Assembly (NCBI GenBank): GCA_019828595.1
Contig: JAHQRK010000041.1
Location: 124,001 to 188,000, forward strand
DNA length: 64,000 nt
Source: Aphanomyces cochlioides
Lineage: Eukaryota; Oomycota; Saprolegniomycetes; Saprolegniales; Verrucalvaceae
Direction of reading: 5' to 3'
Position numbers and translations under genes: made by a program
Notes under the pieces: model-generated
What the model was told of the DNA's origin: nothing
Databases searched by the model: none
The model's input: the letters and a program-made list of their open reading frames with translations, nothing else
Shown: positions 56,821 through 64,000 of the stretch, in pieces
Position numbering within the stretch: the first letter of the stretch is position 1
Layout: every line of letters begins with the position of its first letter

Positions 56821-59800
56821 TTACTGGTGTTCAACTCGAAAAGACATGGGATATTTTTCGAATAGCTCGTTGTATCCAGCTTGAGAGAAAAGGACTGAGA
56901 CCGCTTCGATGATGTTTCGATAGTCGAAGTCGTCAGGCGAGAGCAAACGAATTGTTCGCCTGATGGAAGCTGTCCAACTGACAAATATAATCTCGTTCCA
57001 TAGTAAAATCGGTAGAGGCTTTTTGCCATCGAACTTGGTTGCATTTCTTTGAGTCCATAAGGAGTACGTGATGGAAGCACAAAGGAGGGACCATAATTTG
57101 AATAATGCGTCATGCAGGTGTTTTCCTCGCGTATTGGTCTTGAAGCGACTGATATTCGTGGTGGTTGCCCAATCAAACTTAACACCATAAGCTCTCCATG
57201 CTCGCTCTTGGAACATCCAAACTTGATGTACATGATGACATGTATGGAAGGCATGATGAAAAGTCTCAACATCCGAGCAATCTTCATAGACACAACAAAT
57301 AGCGTCAGGGTTTTGGATCTGCATATAGGAAAACCTCGAGTTGACGGGTAACATCTTCATGTGCAATCGAAACCATACATCGCCTTGAACAGGTGGAGGT
57401 AGATTACACACAGTACGAATGAGACGGATATACTTTGCTATGTCTTTGTCAGTTCTTGTCGTAGTCTTCATAGGATGTATAGCTTCAGTCTGGGGGGCGT
57501 GGTAAGCTAAATGCACCACGTTTTTCTTGGGCCACGACTCGAAAGGTAAATCAGCATCCTTGATTCTGGCTGTAAACGGATGTTGACAAGTCGGGACATT
57601 AGGCAGTGGCGACCCTTGCCGAATGTCAAACGATCGAACAACTTTGTCGAAGATTCGTGTGAGTTGATTGTAAATGTCGGTTGTGCGGGGCAATGTGGCA
57701 AAGTCCATGACTCCGTCCTGGTTTAGACAAACTTGGGCAGCTGGATTGTTCGACGACATTCGGTTCACGAACATGGTCTCTGTTGGCCAAGCGCCATGTG
57801 GGGTCAGGAAATCCTTCAGGCATCTGAGACCATTTTTGGCCCCGTGGCGGCACCAGAGACGCATGTCTTCATCTTTCACGACATTTGCTAACATCTTAGC
57901 AGAGCCGAAGTGCATTGCGTCGTAGGCTGTGAGCCATACCGGGAGGTTCAGTACCGTGTCGAGATTTGGAGGCACGCCGATTCGCTTACTCATGTCTGTG
58001 GCTGACCAATGTTTCCAAGTATCAAGCCACAGTGGATGGAGCTCGCGAAGCAAAAGCCACTTGGAGCTTGCATTTGGGTAGTATGAAAGAAAATCGAATG
58101 GGTGACTGTCTCGGAATAACTGATGTATTGTGCGGCTAAATTGTCGCTGTACAAGTTTCTTCCACACCAGGATTTCACCAGGAGAATCGGCAGACATAAA
58201 GAGCTGTAAACGAAGAAGGCGTTGTGTTCGCAGCCTCGATGCAATGTGGGGGATTCCCAAGCCTAAAGGCTTGTCGTACTGCCACCTTCTATGGATTGAG
58301 GGACGGTAACTCTCATCGAGCTGGGTCTTGCGGCAAAGTATGAACTTGTTTAACATTTGTTGCCACGTAACGACCATAGCAGGAGGCACAGGTACAACGG
58401 CTGTTACATGCCACAACATAGATAGCAACATCGTGGAGGCAATAAGCTTTCGGCCCTGCAATGTCCTTGCTCGTTTACCCCATAGTTGAAAGGACGAGAT
58501 GAATTTGTCGTTGAGTTTTTGAAGTTGGGAGTCAGCCGAAAGTCGATGGCCAAAGAGAATACCAAGATATTTCGTACACTGACCAGTTGGTACGATATTG
58601 AGCAAACCATCTGCTTCGATGTCTTCTTGATCGAGATGGTCGTTGAGAACCAAGGTCATGCACTTGGAACGATTCAGACGGGCCCCTGAAGCCGTGCAAA
58701 ACTCTTCCACAATTGCCATTTGCTCCACAGCAGATTGCAGCGAGTTTGATAACAACGTCGAGTCGTCGGCAAAGAATATACTCGTAATAACTGAGTCGTG
58801 GGGGAGAGCGATTCCAAGATGTGGGGACGCTCGGAGCATCTCACCAAGAGGTTCTAGGTATAGGACGAACAGTAGGCATGATAAAGGACAGCCTTGTTTG
58901 ACGCCTCGGGTAGGTCGGATCTTAGGGCCAAGCTCGCCATTGAAGATGATCTGGACCAAAGGTGAGTCGTACAAAAGAGCTACCCACGCAATGAAACCAT
59001 CACCAGTGTTGACTTCTCTCAGCACATCAAGCATGAATTCTCGATCCACCATGTCGTACGCTTTCGAAAAGTCAAGGAATGTTGCATAGTAGTCGTGATC
59101 TTCGTTGGTGCAAAACGTTTGCAAAGTTTGCACAAGCAGGACGTGGTCATGCAGCCGTCGTCCTGGGACAAAGCCAGCTTGACTTGGGTGAATGAGATGA
59201 GGAGCTACTGTAGCCAGGCGATAAGCGAGGGCACGGGATAGTATCTTCACCTCCACTGACATGAGTGCAATAGGTCGGTAGTTTCCAGGATCGCCTCGAT
59301 CACCAGCTTTGAAGAGCAGAGCCACAGCACTACGCCTTTGTTGAAGGAGTAGTTTACCGTGGTGGTGAAGTTGGTAGTTGAAGACCCTGACCAGGATTTC
59401 GGAGAAAGCCTCGGGTGCTACTTGGAAGAAGGCTGCTGGCCATCCATCAGGACCAGGAGACTTGTTTGGACTCATTGTCTTGAGAGCACTACACAGCTCG
59501 GCTGCTGTGATAGGTCTGTCTAGCTCCTCGCGTTGCTCATCATTGAGTTTGCGGGAGATAAACCGTATGACAGCCCTCCGCCTCGCCCGGTTTAGCCGAG
59601 GTTGTTCGCCACGAGTGGTAGTCATTATTGCCTTCCAATGGGCAGTGAATCTCTCTTTGATAGTGGTAGGATCAGACACGGGAATGCCATCGACGTTGAC
59701 CGTCGTGATAGGAACCTTGAGTCCTTGTGGCCTTCGAAAGAAGTGGCTCGTACCGCGTTCGTTGACATTTGCATGAAAATCGAATTGCTGATCCATGCGG

Positions 59801-60936
59801 TATTGGCGATATTCGATTCTTGCGTTTTCCAGCGCCAACCGAGTAGCATCAACGGCAGCCTCGTCGAGCAAGCCAGCTTCGTATGATCGTTGTGCAGATA
59901 TATGTCTCAGTTTTAGGCTTTTGAGCTCGTGTTGCATGGATTGGAGGTGGTGGCGATGACATTGTTGTAAACGTCGTTTGATTCGCTTAAGCCACCCATA
60001 CCAGACGGCTCCCATGTTTGTCGATTCGTCCGCACGCATCTCAGAGAGGAGGTGTGATGCCTCTTCTCGTATGGCTTTGATGACGAGCGGGTCTTTGAGT
60101 AGCTCTCTCGGCAGCCTCCAGTAGCCACGGGTCGTGGGTGTATGACTTGTAGAGAGAACGACAGTGTGCTCCAAGTGATCTCCGGCAAAGCTGTTAGTGG
60201 CATATTTTGAGCTTTGGTAGGATTGGGCAACTAAATCTTGGTCAATGAACCAGTAGTCCAGACGATTGCTTCGTCCTGGACCGCTTGCCAGTCTTTCGTG
60301 AGGGTGGTGTAGGCGCCACGCGTCGATGACTCCTAGTTGTGACAGCCAGGCAAGACATTCGACTTTTCCAAAGGTGTGATCTTGCCGTGGTTTGGAAGCA
60401 TCGAGGTGTTCGTTGACAGGAAGGTTAAAATCTCCCCCAACCAGGTGTACACTGTTAGCTTCAAAAGCGCGAGGGAGACTGTCAAAGAAACTAGCCCGAT
60501 GTTGAGGGGTAACTGGCGCGTAAATGTTGTGGATGTAGACTGGGGTTTCATCCCAGTACGTTTTGATCACAATATAACGGCCAGGGATATCGTGTTGTGA
60601 TAAGTGCACCAGGCTTGAGAATCCAGGCATCGATTCGTGAAAGTATGATGCAACGCCACATCGACGGTTGTTCAAATTGTCCGTGCGGGTTGTTCGTAAG
60701 TCGTTGGTAAAAAGTTTGTACTTGCTAACACCCACTTCGTTGTCGAGGTGAGTGTGGAAAGTGTCAAGATGTTTTGCGTTGTTGAGTTTCGTTTCTTGAA
60801 AGAGAACAGCTTGTGTCGGTTTCCGAAGACGCCGTGCAACAAGATGTCCGTTTTCTTTCAGCCCATTGAGGTTGCTCGTCGTCACTTCAAGTATGGGGAG
60901 CTTGACAAAATGACAAGCCGCGACCACTTTAGCCAC
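56821..60936 (-). CDS. Family A ORF2: APE endonuclease-reverse transcriptase
   Basis: 1371 aa with every motif intact. It differs from 11305-15420 at scattered residues (Ala to Glu and Glu to Asp in LREVNTGDG, Gly to Cys in AACHFVK, Arg to Lys in DGKKPLP). The same GTG/ORF1-stop overlap is used. Confidence 0.94.
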   Translation of the reverse strand: MAKVVAACHFVKLPILEVTTSNLNGLKENGHLVARRLRKPTQAVLFQETKLNNAKHLDTFHTHLDNEVGVSKYKLFTNDLRTTRTDNLNNRRCGVASYFHESMPGFSSLVHLSQHDIPGRYIVIKTYWDETPVYIHNIYAPVTPQHRASFFDSLPRAFEANSVHLVGGDFNLPVNEHLDASKPRQDHTFGKVECLAWLSQLGVIDAWRLHHPHERLASGPGRSNRLDYWFIDQDLVAQSYQSSKYATNSFAGDHLEHTVVLSTSHTPTTRGYWRLPRELLKDPLVIKAIREEASHLLSEMRADESTNMGAVWYGWLKRIKRRLQQCHRHHLQSMQHELKSLKLRHISAQRSYEAGLLDEAAVDATRLALENARIEYRQYRMDQQFDFHANVNERGTSHFFRRPQGLKVPITTVNVDGIPVSDPTTIKERFTAHWKAIMTTTRGEQPRLNRARRRAVIRFISRKLNDEQREELDRPITAAELCSALKTMSPNKSPGPDGWPAAFFQVAPEAFSEILVRVFNYQLHHHGKLLLQQRRSAVALLFKAGDRGDPGNYRPIALMSVEVKILSRALAYRLATVAPHLIHPSQAGFVPGRRLHDHVLLVQTLQTFCTNEDHDYYATFLDFSKAYDMVDREFMLDVLREVNTGDGFIAWVALLYDSPLVQIIFNGELGPKIRPTRGVKQGCPLSCLLFVLYLEPLGEMLRASPHLGIALPHDSVITSIFFADDSTLLSNSLQSAVEQMAIVEEFCTASGARLNRSKCMTLVLNDHLDQEDIEADGLLNIVPTGQCTKYLGILFGHRLSADSQLQKLNDKFISSFQLWGKRARTLQGRKLIASTMLLSMLWHVTAVVPVPPAMVVTWQQMLNKFILCRKTQLDESYRPSIHRRWQYDKPLGLGIPHIASRLRTQRLLRLQLFMSADSPGEILVWKKLVQRQFSRTIHQLFRDSHPFDFLSYYPNASSKWLLLRELHPLWLDTWKHWSATDMSKRIGVPPNLDTVLNLPVWLTAYDAMHFGSAKMLANVVKDEDMRLWCRHGAKNGLRCLKDFLTPHGAWPTETMFVNRMSSNNPAAQVCLNQDGVMDFATLPRTTDIYNQLTRIFDKVVRSFDIRQGSPLPNVPTCQHPFTARIKDADLPFESWPKKNVVHLAYHAPQTEAIHPMKTTTRTDKDIAKYIRLIRTVCNLPPPVQGDVWFRLHMKMLPVNSRFSYMQIQNPDAICCVYEDCSDVETFHHAFHTCHHVHQVWMFQERAWRAYGVKFDWATTTNISRFKTNTRGKHLHDALFKLWSLLCASITYSLWTQRNATKFDGKKPLPILLWNEIIFVSWTASIRRTIRLLSPDDFDYRNIIEAVSVLFSQAGYNELFEKYPMSFRVEHQ

Positions 60937-63394
60937 GGGAAGCGATCGTTGTGAGATCCGCTAGGTCGCCGTGAATTAAAGTAGGTTCGCTTGGGTGAAA
61001 CATGACTTGATTGTGGAGAGTGATATCCAAATCGTTGCTTTCGTGTAGTTGAAGGATTTTTGTCATGATGTGACACATCGATTCTCCGTCGCCAGTGTAC
61101 ATGAATTCCATTCTGTTCCATATGTGGAGGCCAAGGTCGGTGTACATCAGGAGTGACATGAGCGTTTCGGAGGATAGACTGCGTTTACCAAGGCGAGAGG
61201 GTAACGCTGTCACTGGACTTTTTGTTGAGGCCAAAATTGCCGCATCGCTATTGAAATATAGTGGAGCATGAACTGCCATCAATACTTCTGCAATGGCCAG
61301 CACTTCTTCGACTTCAACTCTGTTGAGGACGATGTCATCATCGGTGATGATTGCCTCGATGAGTGGGAGGTTGTTGACCATCTTCTGGTCACTGAACACC
61401 GAGATCACGTGGTCGTGAGTGATTGGAGTGCCGAATGTTGCCTCGTAGAGCTGACCAAAAGATTTTGTGCCACCACCAGACGCTCTTAGCCAACGATTAA
61501 GCAGTCGAAGACGAACAAAGTATTCGAAGCTGTCACGATTGGAGACAAAAATTTGGTGCAGTTGCAGTCCAAATTCGATTGGCGCACGTTCTAGATGGAT
61601 GCAGATCGTGTCAACACGCCCGTCCGTAATCAATTTCAATAAGTTGAAGGAATCGTGCGCTAACGCTTCCTTAACTTGGGCCGGGATATGTTGTGGTGCG
61701 TTTTGAGCCTTGGTGTCAAGGTCGTTGAGCTCGGCAAGTATGGCATCGAGAGACTTCTCAAACCTTTGGATTGAGTCCTCGTGGGGTTTGATCCCGCTAA
61801 TGAACTCTTCAGCGGCAACGTGCACCTTGTCACCAGATTTGAGTGTCAGCTTTGGAACAATTACTTTGACAGTGGTGTTGCCAACTGTCGTTTCGTGTTC
61901 CTCGGGCTCAACATTAGCGCGTTCGTCCAGAGCCGCAAACATGTTCGGGGAGATCCAAGGACGATCAGGAGCTGGGATTGAGCCAGCGGAGATTGGGGTT
62001 TTCTTTCTTTTGCCTGTAGTTTGAACTTCAGTCCATTCCTTGTTGCTGTCTCGGGTCGTTTTCTGCCGTTTGGCAGTGGATGTCGAGACAGCGGCGTCTC
62101 CCCGTAGGCGGTGAGGGGTTGCGTGAAGTCCATGTTGGGTGGCGATTACATCGAGGTCAAGGCGCGCGAGCTTCTTGTCACGGTAAAACCATCCTTGACC
62201 AAACACGCGGAGGCACCGACCCTTGAAAATGAATTCTTCAATTGATCGACCGTCATTGTGCATAGATTCGGGTATAGCTGTCCCTTCAAAATACAAGCGA
62301 TAACGAGAGCTAGCCAAGCCAGTCGTCGAGGAAACTGTGGAGTATGAGCCCCACAAAAAGCGCGGCTCAAGCTTTGACATGATGCTGAACATGAGACGTT
62401 CTTCATCCTGTCCTTGGAGACCAGATGGGATATCGATGAAATATCCATCAAGTATATGGGGCTCAGTCATGACAAATCTCTGAGAGCTGCCATCCTTTGC
62501 CACTTGGATCTTGAGAGAGACTCCACGCAGCTTTTTAAGAGCATCTTCAGAGGCTATGCCCCACTTGAGAAGACGATTGGAGACATCTTTCTCGCACTTG
62601 ATGACATCGACAAATGCATCGTCCAAATCAAGCGCTTGGTTGTCAAACAATAGAGATGTCATTGCCTTGGAGATGTCGATGTATTTGGTGTATTGGCCAG
62701 TGGACATTTGTAGCCAGCCAACAACATCTCTGGGGGAATGTTTTTGGATGGGCAAAGTGTCGTCAAACGTGAGAGATCCTGTCGCGCGTTTTTGCAACAA
62801 GGACGCCAGCTCGGCCATAGTTGGTCGATAATGGCCGACGTCACTGTTCCGCTGAGCCTTGGCAGATTTAGCTCTCTGCTTGGCTTGGAATTCCCACACG
62901 CATTCGTTTGGCTTTTTGGTCGAGGTGTTCGACTCGGGTGGTATTGGCACGGAGCGTGTTGTAGCAGGAGGCGAGGCATCGATTTGAGCTTCAGGCTCCA
63001 TTTCCACATCAACATTGGTGTCGCGAATCGATTGGTCTTCAGAGCGCGGCTCCAGCTCAGTGGCTTGAGTAATCGGTGGGGTATGTGGTTGGTTGTTGTT
63101 GGAGATATCCTCTATGTCTTCATCAGGCATCGGAGAAACATTATCCTTGTTGACAGTTTTGTCGCTGGTACGAGCGCTTGGTAATGGCACGCGACCACCG
63201 AGTGTAGCAAGACGTATGGGCGGTTGAGCAGCAGGCGGAGTTTTGTCGATGATTGAGTCAGGTTCATCGTCATCATCATCGTCAACAATCACCTCCATGA
63301 TACTAGAAGCGTCCGAGGTATTGCGAAAGGGAGAGGCAGAAAAAGCTGAGGGCTTGTGTGCATGAGCACGGCTGGAAGAGCGGGTAGTCGCCAT
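60929..63394 (-). CDS. Family A ORF1 protein (821 aa)
   Basis: Intact, same architecture as 20142-22607, with substitutions such as Pro to Leu (RLRGDAAV) and Gly to Asp (KPHEDSIQ). The terminal CGT GGC TAA overlaps the ORF2 start by 8 nt. Confidence 0.87.
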   Translation of the reverse strand: MATTRSSSRAHAHKPSAFSASPFRNTSDASSIMEVIVDDDDDDEPDSIIDKTPPAAQPPIRLATLGGRVPLPSARTSDKTVNKDNVSPMPDEDIEDISNNNQPHTPPITQATELEPRSEDQSIRDTNVDVEMEPEAQIDASPPATTRSVPIPPESNTSTKKPNECVWEFQAKQRAKSAKAQRNSDVGHYRPTMAELASLLQKRATGSLTFDDTLPIQKHSPRDVVGWLQMSTGQYTKYIDISKAMTSLLFDNQALDLDDAFVDVIKCEKDVSNRLLKWGIASEDALKKLRGVSLKIQVAKDGSSQRFVMTEPHILDGYFIDIPSGLQGQDEERLMFSIMSKLEPRFLWGSYSTVSSTTGLASSRYRLYFEGTAIPESMHNDGRSIEEFIFKGRCLRVFGQGWFYRDKKLARLDLDVIATQHGLHATPHRLRGDAAVSTSTAKRQKTTRDSNKEWTEVQTTGKRKKTPISAGSIPAPDRPWISPNMFAALDERANVEPEEHETTVGNTTVKVIVPKLTLKSGDKVHVAAEEFISGIKPHEDSIQRFEKSLDAILAELNDLDTKAQNAPQHIPAQVKEALAHDSFNLLKLITDGRVDTICIHLERAPIEFGLQLHQIFVSNRDSFEYFVRLRLLNRWLRASGGGTKSFGQLYEATFGTPITHDHVISVFSDQKMVNNLPLIEAIITDDDIVLNRVEVEEVLAIAEVLMAVHAPLYFNSDAAILASTKSPVTALPSRLGKRSLSSETLMSLLMYTDLGLHIWNRMEFMYTGDGESMCHIMTKILQLHESNDLDITLHNQVMFHPSEPTLIHGDLADLTTIASRG

Positions 63395-63447
63395 GTTGTC
63401 AGTTTTGGACAGTGGTACTGCGGGGTAGCTGGCAAATTGGAAACTGA
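63395..63447 (-). promoter_or_regulatory. 5' UTR / putative promoter, family A
   Basis: 53 nt, with the 35-nt A/B-shared block preceded by two non-conserved bases at the tRNA junction. Confidence 0.55.
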
Positions 63448-63520
63448 TCCTCTATAGCTCAGTTGGTAGAGCGTACGGCTGTTAACCGTAAGGTCGCAGG
63501 TTCGAACCCTGCTGGAGGAG
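63448..63520 (+). tRNA. tRNA-Asn-GTT: tRNA-Asn (anticodon GTT)
   Basis: Identical to the other six genes; anticodon 63481-63483, TTTT at 63524. Its 5' side is the A element start. Confidence 0.98.
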
Positions 63521-64000
63521 TTCTTTTCTCTCTTTTGCATATCCATAACTGATCACCAATACAAATACTGACGTGTAGATTCTCGGCATGTCTTCTTCGA
63601 GTCAACATATGCGTAAATAAGAAGACTATGTCACGCCAATCCAATACCAGTCCTTTATCTCCAATATGATGTGGAATGGCCTCAAAATTGCTGCTCATCA
63701 ACTAGTGCGCAAGTCATTGCAGAATACATAAGAGAAACTCCAATGAGCGATTCTCTGACAGCAACAGATGTGCGCCACGCTAACTTGGCTTGTATTGGAC
63801 TTGAGGAGAGATCACTCATATGGTGTCTTTTAGACTTTGTCAACTGATATCTTAGACAACGGATCACGGTCGTCAAGAGCGACCTAGAGACAAGTATTCC
63901 ATTGACTTGGTTTGAAATATCATAGCACATGGATGTACTCACTCCATTACCTTGTTCTTTGCATAGAATGTGATCGTCTCCAATGTGGACTGTGTCAAAT
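63521..64000. other. Spacer 1, fourth copy (partial)
   Basis: First 480 bp of spacer 1, matching 38711 onward; cut by the window end. A minus-oriented tRNA-Asn is expected about 470 bp beyond the edge. No gene recognised. Confidence 0.83.

Larger units (their letters stand above)
55317..63447 (-). mobile_element. Family A LINE, full length (8,131 bp), all ORFs open
   Basis: The most complete A copy in the window: 53-nt leader (two extra bases TC), ORF1 821 aa, ORF2 1371 aa, ORF3 402 aa and the 3' UTR with both hairpins (55335-55376). It lies outside the duplication. On its coding state it is the best candidate for an active A source. Confidence 0.94.

Noticed and set aside
55395..57293. 632-codon ORF joining an ORF2-overlapping frame to ORF3
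   Set aside because: Exists only because of a longer A-run in one copy; the shared ATG start is preferred. Kept as a finding about the frame start.
1..64000. LTR retrotransposon, DNA transposon, CRISPR array or prokaryotic operons
   Set aside because: No LTRs, integrase or transposase motifs, no short regularly spaced repeats, no bacterial gene layout; the repeats are LINE copies and tRNA units.

Overview
The window is eukaryotic: a clustered array of nuclear tRNA-Asn genes that has been invaded repeatedly by site-specific non-LTR retrotransposons (LINEs). Evidence for a eukaryote: tRNAs with internal A/B boxes, no encoded CCA and T-run (Pol III) terminators, and APE-type LINEs with 4 kb ORF2s. 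No host protein gene is visible. The style of the RT and ORF1 proteins reminds me of oomycetes/stramenopiles, but that is recollection, not proof.

Host framework. Seven intact, identical 73-nt tRNA-Asn(GTT) genes alternate in orientation: + at 7805, 28513, 38638, 63448; - at 8829, 29538, 39663. The ancestral unit is tRNA(+) / 951-952 bp spacer 1 / tRNA(-) / 883 bp spacer 2, about 1.98 kb. Spacer 1 lies between convergent genes and is never interrupted. Spacer 2 lies between divergent genes, and all LINEs sit at its edges, at the tRNA 5' ends. tRNA(-) at 8829 and 29538 are uninterrupted empty sites.

Elements. Two related families, A and B, use one target. Every insertion gives a 14-bp duplication (TGAGCTATAGAGGA), which is tRNA nucleotides 1-14 read in antisense. 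The element 5' end always abuts a complete tRNA gene; its 3' end abuts a 14-nt tRNA stub followed by another element or the original 5' flank. Insertion therefore regenerates a whole tRNA. Family A (about 8.13 kb; minus strand here) has a ~52-nt 5' UTR, ORF1 (821 aa), ORF2 (about 1371 aa; APE endonuclease, RT, zinc knuckle) and an extra ORF3 (404 aa; chromodomain-like plus OTU-like cysteine protease). Family B (about 7.33 kb) has ORF1 (999 aa) and ORF2 (1384 aa) but no ORF3. Both end without poly(A) in a short 3' UTR holding two hairpins.

Layout. 1-1952: 5' part of an A element (minus). 1967-3770 and 3785-7804: two 5'-truncated B copies (minus). 7805-8901: tRNA pair. 8902-9784: spacer 2. 9799-15797 and 15798-22661: parts of two A elements joined at a breakpoint. 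22676-24479 and 24494-28512: the same two truncated B copies again. 28513-29610: tRNA pair. 30508-38637: A element with a broken ORF1. 38638-39735: tRNA pair. 39736-47066 and 47081-54405: two full-length B elements in tandem (plus). 54420-55302: spacer 2. 55317-63447: full A element (minus). 63448-64000: tRNA and spacer 1.

Positions 1-15797 and 20710-36506 are near-identical (offset 20,709 bp), including element truncation points, so a 20,709-bp tandem segmental duplication is superimposed on the insertions; the ORF1/ORF3 junction at 15797/15798 is its breakpoint. The system as a whole is a set of LINEs that multiply inside an essential multicopy tRNA gene without destroying it.
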